Shown: positions 25,721-35,468 of the stretch, in pieces
How positions within the stretch are numbered: the first letter of the stretch is position 1
Layout of the letters: the number at the start of each line of letters is the position of its first letter
From: Rhodospirillaceae bacterium
Lineage (GTDB): Bacteria; Pseudomonadota; Alphaproteobacteria; Rhodospirillales; Rhodospirillaceae
Direction of reading: 5' to 3'
Length of the DNA stretch: 39,693 bases
NCBI GenBank assembly: GCA_019694335.1
Contig: JAIBCD010000028.1
Location: 1-39,693, forward strand
Translations under genes and position numbers: made by a program
Notes under the pieces: model-generated
Databases searched by the model: none
What the model was told of the DNA's origin: nothing
The model's input: the letters and a program-made list of their open reading frames with translations, nothing else

Positions 25721-26731
25721 ATGCAGAAGCTGGGAATCATCGGCGCCGGCGCCTGGGGAACCGCCCTCGCGGTCGTGGCCCGCAAGGCCGGGCGCGATGC
25801 CGTGCTGTGGGCCTTCGAGCCTGAAGTGGTGGCGGCGATCAACGGCCAGCACCGGAATCCGTTGTTCCTGCCGGATGTGGCCCTGGATCCCGCGATCACC
25901 GCCACCGGCGATCTCGCCCTGGCCGCCAAAGCCGATCTGATCTTCCTGGTGGTGCCGGCGCAGTTCCTGCGCCCCGTCTGCCTGCGCCTCGCGCCGCTGC
26001 TGGCGCCCGGGACGCCTGTGGTGATCTGCGCGAAAGGGATCGAGAAGGGTTCCGGCGCGCTGATGACCGACGTGGTGCGCGAAACCCTGCCCAAAGCCGA
26101 GATGATGGTGCTGTCGGGTCCAACCTTCGCGGGCGAAGTGGCGGCGGGGTTGCCCACCGCCATCACGCTGGGCGTCAGCAATGCGGACCTCGGAAACAAA
26201 GTGGCGGCGGCGATCAGCTCGCCGGCTTTCCGGCCGTACCTCTCCAATGACGTGATCGGCGCCGAGGTCGGCGGCGCGGTGAAAAACGTACTGGCCATCG
26301 GCTGCGGCATCGCCGACGGCCGGAAGCTCGGCGCAAATGCCCGCGCCGCGCTGCTGACGCGCGGCCTCGCGGAGATCGTGCGCCTGGCGGTGGCGCGCGG
26401 CGGGCGCGCGGAAACCCTGATGGGACTCTCGGGCCTGGGCGATCTCGTGCTCACCGCCACCTCCCTGCAGTCGCGCAACTATTCCCTGGGCGTGGCCTTG
26501 GGCCAGGGCCGCAGCCTTGCCGAAATTTTGGGCGAACGCCGGTCGGTGGCCGAAGGTGTGGCCACGGCTGAGGCAGTCGCGGCGCTCGCGGCCAAAATCG
26601 GGGTCGATATGCCGATTTGCACCGCCATCGACGCGGTAATCAACCGCGGCGCGCAAGTGGACAAGGTGCTGAAAGGCTTGCTCGACCGGCCCCTGCGCGC
26701 GGAAGTGGACACTCCGTCCCCGCGCGGCTAA
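25721..26731 (+). CDS. gpsA: NAD(P)-dependent glycerol-3-phosphate dehydrogenase
   Basis: GpsA reduces dihydroxyacetone phosphate to sn-glycerol-3-phosphate for phospholipid synthesis. The 336-residue protein has the dinucleotide-binding IIGAGAWGTALA at the N-terminus, ICAKGIE and LSGPTFAGEVA in the middle, and the catalytic-lysine block EVGGAVKNVLAIGCGI followed by MGLSGLGDLVLTATS. An ATG at 25721 starts it. In alphaproteobacteria gpsA commonly follows tsaD directly; here an epimerase gene on the other strand separates them. Confidence 0.97.
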   Translation: MQKLGIIGAGAWGTALAVVARKAGRDAVLWAFEPEVVAAINGQHRNPLFLPDVALDPAITATGDLALAAKADLIFLVVPAQFLRPVCLRLAPLLAPGTPVVICAKGIEKGSGALMTDVVRETLPKAEMMVLSGPTFAGEVAAGLPTAITLGVSNADLGNKVAAAISSPAFRPYLSNDVIGAEVGGAVKNVLAIGCGIADGRKLGANARAALLTRGLAEIVRLAVARGGRAETLMGLSGLGDLVLTATSLQSRNYSLGVALGQGRSLAEILGERRSVAEGVATAEAVAALAAKIGVDMPICTAIDAVINRGAQVDKVLKGLLDRPLRAEVDTPSPRG

Positions 26732-26758
26732 ATCATTCTCTCTATCAGGGAGCAAGGC

Positions 26759-28438
26759 GTGTCAGCCAAAGCAGTGGGGCCAGCGAAACTCTATCCGGTG
26801 ATTCTGTCCGGCGGCAGCGGTTCGCGGCTGTGGCCGCTCTCGCGCGAGGAATACCCCAAGCAGCTGCAGGCCCTGACCAGCGAAAGAACCCTGCTCCAGG
26901 AAACCGCGCTGCGTCTCGGCGGCGGCAATGCCGGCTACACCGTCGCGCCGCCGATCGTGGTGTGCAATGAAGCGCATCGCTTCATCGTCGCCGAACAACT
27001 GCGCGCCGCCGGCATCGAACCGAAAGCAGTCGTGATCGAACCGCAAGGGCGCAACACCGCGCCGGCGGCCTGCGTCGCGGCGCTGCTGCTCGCGGACGAG
27101 CCCGACGCGCTGATGCTGATCATGCCCTCGGACCATTCGGTGCGCGACCCGGAAGCCTTCCGCGCCGCCGTCGGCCGCGCGGCCCAACTGGCTGCCGACG
27201 GCAAGCTGGTGACCTTCGGTATCCAGCCGGCGTCGCCGTCCACCGCCTACGGCTACATCAAGCGGGGCGGCGCCATCGGTGACGGCGCCTTCGCGGTCGA
27301 GCGCTTTGTCGAAAAGCCCGACGCGGCCAAGGCCGCGTCATTCCTCAAGGAAGGCGGTTACGCCTGGAACGGCGGGATCTTCCTCGCGTCGGCGAAGACC
27401 TATCTCGCGGAGCTGGCCAAGGGCGAACCCGAGATCGAGCCCGCCTGCCGCGCCGCCATGGACGCCGGCAAGAGCGACTTGTTCTTCTTCCGCCTCGATG
27501 CTGCCGCCTTCGCGAAAGTACCCAGCCAGTCCATCGACTACGGCGTCATGGAGCGCACCGATAAGGCCGCCGTCGTGCCGGTCGACATGGGCTGGTCCGA
27601 TGTCGGCTCGTGGAGCGCGCTGCATGAGGAATCCGCCCACGACGAGGCGGGCAACACTTTCCTGGGCGACGTGCTCGCCATCGATACCGCTGGCAGCTAT
27701 GTGCGCAGCGAGAAGCAATTGACGGCGGTGGTCGGCCTCAAGGGCGTGGTGGTGATCGTCACCTCGGACGCGGTACTGGTGGCCGACAAGGCCCACGACC
27801 AGAAGGTCAAACAGGTGGTCGAGCGCCTGAAGGCATCCGGGCGCGGTGAAGCGACCGCGCAGGCGCGCACCTACCGGCCGTGGGGCTGGTTCCAGACCAT
27901 GGACGACGGTCCGCGCTTCAAGGTGAAGCGCATCTGCGTGAAGCCGGGCGCGCAACTGTCGCTGCAGAAGCATTGGCATCGCAGCGAGCACTGGGTGATC
28001 GTCACGGGCTGCGCGATGGTGCATCGCGACGGCCAGGAAGTGACCTTGCGCGAGAACGAGTCCACCTTCATTCCGGCGGGCACGGTGCATCGCCTCACCA
28101 ATCCCGGCCATGTGGAACTGCATATGATCGAAGTGCAGTCGGGCGAATATGTCGGCGAAGACGACATTGTGCGCCTGGCCGACGACTACGGCCGCACCGA
28201 AGCCAAGGCGGAACAACCCGCGCGCGCCGTGATCGGTCAGAAGCCGAAGAAGGCCGCCAAGGCCAAGCGCAAGGCCGCGCTCACCAAGCCGCACCGCAAG
28301 ATGCGCCGCAAGGCCAATCCCGCCGCCGCCGCGCGCCGCCGCGTGCGCCGCCACTTGGCGCGGCCCGCCACCAAGATCGCCACCAAACGCAAGCCCGGCG
28401 CCAAGCCGAAGCCGCCGACCAAGCCGCGACGGAAGTAA
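26759..28438 (+). CDS. manC: Mannose-1-phosphate guanylyltransferase/mannose-6-phosphate isomerase with basic tail
   Basis: A 559-residue bifunctional ManC/AlgA-type enzyme that supplies GDP-mannose for surface polysaccharide. The guanylyltransferase signature LSGGSGSRLWPLSREEYPKQ is at 17-35, with FVEKP at 183-187. The C-terminal cupin isomerase has the metal-site block SLQKHWHRSEHW at 401-412 and FIPAGTVHRLTN. After DDYGR (479) comes an unusual tail: from 495 to 559, 29 of 65 residues are Lys or Arg and none is acidic, with Ala/Pro-rich spacing as in histone H1. The start is a GTG at 26759 behind AGGGAG. It is interposed between gpsA and yciI. Confidence 0.93.
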   Translation: MSAKAVGPAKLYPVILSGGSGSRLWPLSREEYPKQLQALTSERTLLQETALRLGGGNAGYTVAPPIVVCNEAHRFIVAEQLRAAGIEPKAVVIEPQGRNTAPAACVAALLLADEPDALMLIMPSDHSVRDPEAFRAAVGRAAQLAADGKLVTFGIQPASPSTAYGYIKRGGAIGDGAFAVERFVEKPDAAKAASFLKEGGYAWNGGIFLASAKTYLAELAKGEPEIEPACRAAMDAGKSDLFFFRLDAAAFAKVPSQSIDYGVMERTDKAAVVPVDMGWSDVGSWSALHEESAHDEAGNTFLGDVLAIDTAGSYVRSEKQLTAVVGLKGVVVIVTSDAVLVADKAHDQKVKQVVERLKASGRGEATAQARTYRPWGWFQTMDDGPRFKVKRICVKPGAQLSLQKHWHRSEHWVIVTGCAMVHRDGQEVTLRENESTFIPAGTVHRLTNPGHVELHMIEVQSGEYVGEDDIVRLADDYGRTEAKAEQPARAVIGQKPKKAAKAKRKAALTKPHRKMRRKANPAAAARRRVRRHLARPATKIATKRKPGAKPKPPTKPRRK

Positions 28439-28460
28439 TTGGGACTAAGGGAGGATCGTC

Positions 28461-28742
28461 ATGCTGGTATCTCTGTTGTGTTTCGATAAGCCGGGTCATG
28501 TGGACCTGCGCATGAAGTTGCGCCCGACTCACCTGGATTGGATCGAGAAGACCGGCGTGAAGATGGCCTTCGCCGGCCCGATGCTGAGCGACGACGGTGC
28601 GACGCCGCACGGCTCGATCATCGTCGGCGAATTCGCGACGCTGGCCGACGCCAAGACGTTCTCCGAGAACGATCCTTACGCCAAGGGCGGGTTGTTCGAA
28701 CGGGTGTTGATCCAGCCGACCAAACAGGTGTTCCCGAAGTAG
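28461..28742 (+). CDS. YciI family protein
   Basis: A 93-residue YciI-like protein (dimeric ferredoxin-like fold). RPTHLDWIEKTGVKMAFAGP has the conserved His-x-x-Tyr/Trp-type region and FSENDPYAKGGLFERV the conserved D-P-Y/F-block. The biochemical role is unsettled for most members; it may be a small-molecule enzyme or binding protein. A strong Shine-Dalgarno (AAGGGAGG) precedes the ATG at 28461. It usually follows gpsA in this class. The next gene starts 2 bp after its stop. Confidence 0.9.
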   Translation: MLVSLLCFDKPGHVDLRMKLRPTHLDWIEKTGVKMAFAGPMLSDDGATPHGSIIVGEFATLADAKTFSENDPYAKGGLFERVLIQPTKQVFPK

Positions 28743-28744
28743 GC

Positions 28745-29086
28745 GTGACACCGGGCGCGGCAAATGTCCTGTGCGCGCTGGCCGATCTCGCGGCCACGGG
28801 CGCCAAGGAAATCACGCTGCTCAAGGCCGGCGCGCCCTATTCCATCTTTGTGGTGCGCGACCAGGCGGGTGTTCGGGCGTTCGAGAATTCCTGCCCTCAT
28901 GCGCGCCTGCCGCTGAATGGCGAAGCGGATACGTTCTTCGACGTACGCCGGACCGTGCTGGTGTGCGTCAATCACGGCGCTCATTTCGATCCGGTTACGG
29001 GCTTGTGTCTTCGGGGCCCCTGCAAGGGCGAGCGCCTGCGCGCCTTTCCGGTGACCGCCGACGGAGAGTCTGTGCTGATCGCGTGA
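28745..29086 (+). CDS. Small Rieske [2Fe-2S] protein
   Basis: A 113-residue stand-alone Rieske domain. Cluster ligands are Cys50-x-His52 (CPHARLPL) and Cys74-x2-His77 (CVNHGAHFDPVTGLC), with additional Cys88 and Cys93 nearby. It has no signal peptide or membrane helix, so it is a cytosolic ferredoxin-like electron carrier or an oxygenase subunit without its partner. It starts at GTG 28745, 2 bp after yciI, so the two are probably co-translated. No oxygenase or reductase gene is adjacent; the electron-transfer partner is unknown. Confidence 0.87.
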   Translation: MTPGAANVLCALADLAATGAKEITLLKAGAPYSIFVVRDQAGVRAFENSCPHARLPLNGEADTFFDVRRTVLVCVNHGAHFDPVTGLCLRGPCKGERLRAFPVTADGESVLIA

Positions 29087-29123
29087 TCGTCCGCTATGAT
29101 CCTGCCGATCCAGGGAGGATGCC

Positions 29124-31070
<1,947 letters not shown>

Positions 31071-31991
31071 CTAGGCGCTTTTCATCGACGTGTGCCTGGG
31101 GCAGGTGGTTAGGTACTTCTTCAGATCCTCGATCAGCATCCGGCCGGCGCGCTGCGGTGGCCGGGCACGGTCATGCACCACATGGATCGGCAGTTCCCAC
31201 CGCGGGTTCTCCGCCAAGGCCAGGGTCACGAGCTTCCTGCTCTCGATGTGAGGCTCCACCAGGTGCAGCGGCATGTTGCACCAGCCGAAACCCGCGAGCA
31301 GATATTCCAGCCGCGTGCCGAGATCGGCGAAACGCCAGATGCGCCGGCTGATCACCCCGCCGGAGAAGCGCGCGGTGATCTGGGTGCGGTCGGTGAGCAC
31401 CAACTGCACCTGGTCCTCCAGGATGGCGCGGGTGATCGGACCTTTGACCTTGGCGAGCGGATGATCCGCCGCCACCACCGGCACCATGGTCAGGGCCGCG
31501 ACAAATTCGCTGGCGAGGTCGTCCTGCACGGGCCGCCAGGAGTACAGGCCCAGCCGCGCGGTGTGATCGCGGATGCGTTGCTCCGCGCCGCCCAATCCTT
31601 CCGTGAACACATTCACCGGCAGGTCGGGGAATTCTTCCGACAGCCGCTTCAGGCACGCCATCAGCAACCGGTTTGGAAACATCGCATCCACCGCCAGCGA
31701 CAGTTCGGGCTCCACGTCGGAGGCGATGCTCTCGGCTTTGGCGCGTAAGGACTCGGCGCCGCGCACCAGTTTGCGCGCCTCCTCCAGGATGGCTTTGCCC
31801 GCGTCGGTCAGCGCCGGGACTTTTCCGGAGCGGTCGAATAGGGCGATGCCCAGCGTGGACTCGAGCGCTTGCATGGTCTGGCTCACCGCCGACTGCACGC
31901 GGCGCAAATTGCGCCCCGCCGCGGAAAAACTGCCGGAATCGGCCACGGCAATGAGGGTGCGCAGTTGGTCGAGGGTGAGACGGTCTAACAT
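31071..31991 (-). CDS. LysR-family transcriptional regulator
   Basis: A 306-residue LysR-type regulator. The N-terminal winged helix-turn-helix reads LDQLRTLIAVADSGSFSAAG, RNLRRVQSAVSQTMQALEST and FDRSGKVPALTDAG, and the remainder is a periplasmic-binding-like effector domain. It is divergent from the azoreductase gene with 110 bp between them, the classic LysR arrangement, so azoreductase is the likely target. A T-N11-A dyad is present in the gap. The effector is unknown. Confidence 0.93.
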   Translation of the reverse strand: MLDRLTLDQLRTLIAVADSGSFSAAGRNLRRVQSAVSQTMQALESTLGIALFDRSGKVPALTDAGKAILEEARKLVRGAESLRAKAESIASDVEPELSLAVDAMFPNRLLMACLKRLSEEFPDLPVNVFTEGLGGAEQRIRDHTARLGLYSWRPVQDDLASEFVAALTMVPVVAADHPLAKVKGPITRAILEDQVQLVLTDRTQITARFSGGVISRRIWRFADLGTRLEYLLAGFGWCNMPLHLVEPHIESRKLVTLALAENPRWELPIHVVHDRARPPQRAGRMLIEDLKKYLTTCPRHTSMKSA

Positions 31992-31996
31992 TTGCC

Positions 31997-32013
31997 CATC
32001 AGATTATATGATG
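31997..32013. promoter_or_regulatory. Candidate LysR-type operator (T-N11-A dyad)
   Basis: CATCA (31997-32001) and TGATG (32009-32013) are perfect inverted copies around GATTATA, giving T-N11-A at 31999-32011. The dyad lies in an AT-rich patch 6 bp from the lysR start and about 90 bp from the azoreductase start, where an autoregulatory LysR site would be expected. Confidence 0.5.
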
Positions 32014-32101
32014 GATATAGCCATAATTTGGCCGATTTTCCAGATGGATGAAAAGATCCAGATTTCCGCCCACAGGACACCAACCACTTGAGGAGTTCGT
32101 T

Positions 32102-32734
32102 ATGGGCAGCCTTCTTTTCGTCACCTCCAGCTTGATGGGGGAAAAATCCCGGTCCCGGCAGGTCGCCGCCGATTATGTTGCCATCGCCCGCGCCGCGAAT
32201 CCGGGCGTGACGGTTGTGGAACGCCACCTCACGCCGGACACCATCCCGCACCTTGGTATGGACGCGCTGGCCGGATTCGGCGCCGCGCCCGATGCGCGCT
32301 CGCCCGCGCAAACGGCGGCGGTCGCTTTCGCCGACGCCATCATCGAAGAAGTGGAAGCGGCGGACACCATCGTGCTCGCGGCGCCCATGTATAATTTCTC
32401 GGTGCCGTCGACCTTGAAGGCCTGGCTCGACCATGTGGCGCGCGCCGGCCGCACGTTCAAATACACGGCCAATGGCCCCGAAGGTCAGCTCAAGGGCAAG
32501 CGCGTGATCGTGGTGGTCAGCCGCGGCGGCTTCTACACCGGTGACAGCCCGTTCAAGGGCATGGACTTCCAGGAACCCTACCTGCGCGCGGTGCTCGGTT
32601 TCCTCGGCATCACCGACGTGAGCTTCGTGCAGGTCGAAGGCCAGGGCATCGGCCCGGACGTTGCGGCGAAGGGATTGGCGGCGGCGAGGACGGCCATCGC
32701 CACGCTCGCGCCATCCGCACAACTGGCGGCGTGA
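32102..32734 (+). CDS. azoR: FMN-dependent NADH azoreductase
   Basis: A 210-residue flavodoxin-fold oxidoreductase of the AzoR family, which reduces azo compounds and quinones with NADH. PMYNFSVPSTLKAWLDHVAR, AGRTFKYTANGPEG and VVVSRGGFY are family signatures around the FMN site, and the N-terminal SSLMGEKSRSRQVA binds the phosphate. The ATG at 32102 follows GAGGAG; the frame is open 54 bp earlier but without a ribosome-binding site. Probably regulated by the divergent LysR protein as a quinone or electrophile response. Confidence 0.92.
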   Translation: MGSLLFVTSSLMGEKSRSRQVAADYVAIARAANPGVTVVERHLTPDTIPHLGMDALAGFGAAPDARSPAQTAAVAFADAIIEEVEAADTIVLAAPMYNFSVPSTLKAWLDHVARAGRTFKYTANGPEGQLKGKRVIVVVSRGGFYTGDSPFKGMDFQEPYLRAVLGFLGITDVSFVQVEGQGIGPDVAAKGLAAARTAIATLAPSAQLAA

Positions 32735-32738
32735 CCGC

Positions 32739-33680
32739 TCACACCTTCAGGCCGCGATCGCCGATGATGTGAACGTAGACTTCCTCGAGGCTCGGGCGTG
32801 ATGTGCGCAACGACGTCACGCCCGCGCCGACAAGGAATTGCAGGATCGATTGGATCGCGGCGCCGTCCGTCATGGTGATGCGGTGGGCGCCGCCGTCCTG
32901 AAGCGTGACCGCTGCGATACCCGGCAGTTGCCTCAGGGCGACGGCCAGGCCAGGGTCGCCGTGGTCGTAATCGATGCGTTCATAGGCCGACACCATCTGG
33001 GCCAGGCTTGCCGGCGTCTCGATGGCGAGCACACGCCCATGGTCGATCAACGCCACGCGATCGCACACCGCTTCGGCTTCGGCCATGTCGTGCGTGGTCA
33101 GGAGGATGGTGCGGCCTTCCGCCTTGAGTTCCTTGACCAGCCCCCGGAAGTCGCGCGCGGCCAGCGGGTCCATGCCGATGGTCGGCTCATCCAGGAACAG
33201 CACCCGCGCATCGGAGATCAGCCCGCGCGCCAGATGAAGCCGCTGCTTCATGCCGCGCGAATAATTCTCGATGCGCGTGTCCGCCCAGGCCGCGAGGCCT
33301 ACGCGTTCCAGCAAGGATACAGACCGCCGGGAAACCTCCCGCACGGGAACGTCGTAGAGCGCGGCCCAGTATTCCAGGGTTTCGCGCGCGGTCAGCTGCC
33401 AGTGCAGGCCGCGATCGCCGCCGAAGACGATGCCGATCAGCGGCCGCACTTTCGCCGTTTCGCCTACAACGTCGTGTCCCAGGACAAAGGCGCGACCTGC
33501 TGTCGGCAGCAGCACCGTCGACAGGATTTTCACCAAGGTGGTCTTGCCCGCGCCATTGGGGCCGAGCAATCCGCTGACCTCGCCCTCGGCGAATGACAGG
33601 GTGACGTCGCTGAGCGCCTGCGTGGTGCGCTCGGCGGTGACGTAGACCCTCCCCAACCCTTCGGTGCGAACGGCGCTCAT
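32739..33680 (-). CDS. ABC-2 type transporter, ATP-binding protein
   Basis: A 313-residue ABC ATPase. Walker A GPNGAGKTT starts at residue 40, the signature is YSRGMKQRL in place of LSGGQ, and Walker B is VLFLDEPTIG followed by the H-loop in LLTTHDMAEAEAVCD. The altered signature and the C-terminal domain resemble drug or antibiotic-export ATPases (NatA/DrrA type). It is the last of three co-directional genes after two ABC-2 permeases, so together they form an exporter with unknown substrate. It converges on azoR with a 4-bp gap. Confidence 0.93.
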   Translation of the reverse strand: MSAVRTEGLGRVYVTAERTTQALSDVTLSFAEGEVSGLLGPNGAGKTTLVKILSTVLLPTAGRAFVLGHDVVGETAKVRPLIGIVFGGDRGLHWQLTARETLEYWAALYDVPVREVSRRSVSLLERVGLAAWADTRIENYSRGMKQRLHLARGLISDARVLFLDEPTIGMDPLAARDFRGLVKELKAEGRTILLTTHDMAEAEAVCDRVALIDHGRVLAIETPASLAQMVSAYERIDYDHGDPGLAVALRQLPGIAAVTLQDGGAHRITMTDGAAIQSILQFLVGAGVTSLRTSRPSLEEVYVHIIGDRGLKV

Positions 33681-33687
33681 GGCATCC

Positions 33688-34473
33688 TTATGCGAAGTCG
33701 ATGGTTCCCTTGATCCGCGCCCGGTCGGTCATGCGGTCAAGGGTACAGAGAATCACGATCAGCCAGGCCGCGCCCACCGCCAGTTCCAAGCCAACCTGCG
33801 GCAGCGCTTCCATCATGCCACCGCCGGACAACACGATCCTGATTGCTTCCAGTCCGTGGGTGATGGGCAGCGCCGTCGCAACTATCTGCACCCATTTGGG
33901 CCAGAACGCGGTCGGCACATTGATGCCGCAGATGGCGGAGAACAGGATCAGCAGCCAGTTGTTGGCGATATTGCGGGCCTGCGGCGCGGTGGCGGCGACC
34001 ATTGTTCCCACAAAAGCCGTGCAGAAGAACGTGCTCACGCTCACGATGACGATCAGCAGCGGCAATACCGCGAGGCCTTTCCACGGCAAGGCCAGATCGA
34101 ACCCGAACGACACCAGGGCCGTGCTCAGCAGCGCGGAGGCCACCCAGCCGAACGCCCAGATCGAGGGCCGGCCCAAAAACAGCGGGACAAGGCTCGCGGG
34201 CGCGGCCACCAGCAAGGAATAGGTTCCCTCCATCCTGTCCCAGCAGCAGGACGCGACGATGAAGGTGCCGATCCCCGCCGTGACGGCGTTGCCGATCAGC
34301 AAGTAGCGCAGGGTTTCGGTGGATCCCATCATCTTGCCCATCAGCGACCACAGCAGGATGGAGCACACCAGCCGCAGCATCCAACCGCCGAGCCAACTCC
34401 TCCAGGTCCAGAAGAAGGTCCAGTCGCGCATGCCCATGCGCAAGCCCAAGAGGTAGACGCGCCAGAATTTCAT
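33688..34473 (-). CDS. ABC-2 type transporter permease
   Basis: A 261-residue membrane protein with about six hydrophobic helices, for example LAVLPLLIVIVSVSTFFCTA and NNWLLILFSAICGI. The segment MEGTYSLLVAAPASLVPLFL matches the conserved ABC-2 cytoplasmic loop. It is one of two dissimilar permease subunits in this exporter. The ATG at 34473 overlaps the stop of a five-codon minigene (34470-34487) created by a tandem duplication. It lies 7 bp before the ATPase gene. Confidence 0.87.
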   Translation of the reverse strand: MKFWRVYLLGLRMGMRDWTFFWTWRSWLGGWMLRLVCSILLWSLMGKMMGSTETLRYLLIGNAVTAGIGTFIVASCCWDRMEGTYSLLVAAPASLVPLFLGRPSIWAFGWVASALLSTALVSFGFDLALPWKGLAVLPLLIVIVSVSTFFCTAFVGTMVAATAPQARNIANNWLLILFSAICGINVPTAFWPKWVQIVATALPITHGLEAIRIVLSGGGMMEALPQVGLELAVGAAWLIVILCTLDRMTDRARIKGTIDFA

Positions 34474-34492
34474 GTCAGGAACTTCATGTCAG
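34465..34492 (-). repeat. 14-bp tandem duplication creating a five-codon coupling ORF
   Basis: The unit CTGACATGAAGTTC is repeated directly as CTGACATGAAATTC with one mismatch. Each copy carries an ATGA stop-start overlap. The upstream permease ends at TGA 34486-34484 overlapping ATG 34487; that ATG encodes MKFLT and stops at TGA 34472-34470, which overlaps the ATG 34473 of the next permease. Translation can thus pass through two coupled restarts. Confidence 0.8.
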
Positions 34493-35251
34493 GCCCAGCC
34501 GGCCGTCGTGGCGCAATTTGTCGAGCATGCGCCGCATGACATGAACACCGAGGAGCGCCGCGCCGGCGCCCAAGGCCAGCAACATGCCGAGCTGGAACGC
34601 CGCGTCTTGCGGGGGTTCGGGCGCGAGCGCGGACCGCACCAGATTGGCCGACCAGGTGAAGAAGATCAGCGGCGACAGGGGTTGCAGCCAGACGGGCAGG
34701 AAAGACACCGGCACCAGGACGCCGCCCAGGACATAGAACGGGCCGTTGGTGGCGTTCTGCAAGGTGCGCGTGGTGCGCGCGAGGCTGAACAGCGCGGAGG
34801 TCAGGACCGCCGTGCCGCCGCCCGCGAGAACGGTGGCGGCCAGGGCGATCGCCATCAGTCCGGAATGATGGATTTCTATGGTGACGCCGAAGATCAGCCG
34901 CGCGATCAACCAGGCCTCGACAAAGCCGGCGAGACCGAAGGACGACACCAGAATTGTCCGTGTCGCCAGGACGTTGATGTAGGGCGTCGGCGTGGCGACC
35001 AGAAGTTCGAGGATCTGATCGCGGCGGTCGTGGGCCACGATTTCGCTGCCGATGAACAACCCCATCTGTCCGACGGTCAGCAGCAGCGCGGCGCACAGCG
35101 CGTAACCGGCGAGGTCGAGACGCCCGGAATGGGCCAGGATCGCCAGGGCCACGACCGATTGCAGCGGCATGACCAGAAGCGGCATCACGCTTTCGATGCT
35201 GCGCGACGCCAGCCGGATCTGCATGCGCGCCGTCGCCATGATCGCACGCAT
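34484..35251 (-). CDS. ABC-2 type transporter permease
   Basis: A 255-residue membrane protein with about six hydrophobic segments (ESVMPLLVMPLQSVVALAIL; LAATVLAGGGTAVLTSALFS). DRRDQILELLVATPTPYINV is the ABC-2 cytoplasmic loop, and GGVLVPVSFLPVWLQPLSP the conserved loop before the last helices. It is the first gene of the exporter operon. The ATG at 35251 is used, with Met5 (35239) as alternative. The gap upstream (35252-35468) holds a terminator for the preceding gene and one copy of a 43-bp repeat, so this operon's promoter must lie near 35260-35330. Confidence 0.87.
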   Translation of the reverse strand: MRAIMATARMQIRLASRSIESVMPLLVMPLQSVVALAILAHSGRLDLAGYALCAALLLTVGQMGLFIGSEIVAHDRRDQILELLVATPTPYINVLATRTILVSSFGLAGFVEAWLIARLIFGVTIEIHHSGLMAIALAATVLAGGGTAVLTSALFSLARTTRTLQNATNGPFYVLGGVLVPVSFLPVWLQPLSPLIFFTWSANLVRSALAPEPPQDAAFQLGMLLALGAGAALLGVHVMRRMLDKLRHDGRLGLT

Positions 35252-35325
35252 GCGAAAATTCCCGTTCCCCTGGGTTCACCCGGGAGGATAGCGGCCCTGC
35301 GCGATGATCGCTAGTTGTCCGGTTT

Positions 35326-35368
35326 TAGGCGGCGCCGTGCGCGGCGAGCATTTGCAGCACATGGGCGC
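35326..35368. repeat. 43-bp exact direct repeat, intergenic copy
   Basis: This 43-bp sequence is identical to 35470-35512, 144 bp away, where it forms the last 14 codons of the TPR gene. Read on the minus strand in the same register, the intergenic copy also ends with an in-frame stop (TAA instead of TAG). It looks like the relic of a duplicated gene end. Confidence 0.95.
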
Positions 35369-35389
35369 CCCCGCCGGCGGAAGGCCGGC

Positions 35390-35433
35390 AAAATATAAAA
35401 TAGCGCGCCCGGACTGGCGGACGCGGGGCGCGC
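35390..35433 (-). terminator. Intrinsic terminator after the TPR gene
   Basis: On the minus strand GCGCGCCC (complement of 35426-35433) pairs with GGGCGCGC (complement of 35403-35410), an 8-bp stem with a 15-nt loop, followed by a T-rich TATTTTATATTTT. It begins 35 bp after the TPR gene stop. A second hairpin (GCCGGC at 35373-35378 and 35384-35389) lies just beyond. Confidence 0.75.
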
Positions 35434-35468
35434 AAGAAATTGGGGCTGTGAGAGTCGGGGCGACGGCG

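Noticed and set aside
32739-35251. The three-gene ABC cluster as a defence or toxin-export island
   Set aside because: Composition matches neighbours and there is no toxin, immunity or biosynthetic gene adjacent; an exporter of unknown substrate is the most that can be said.
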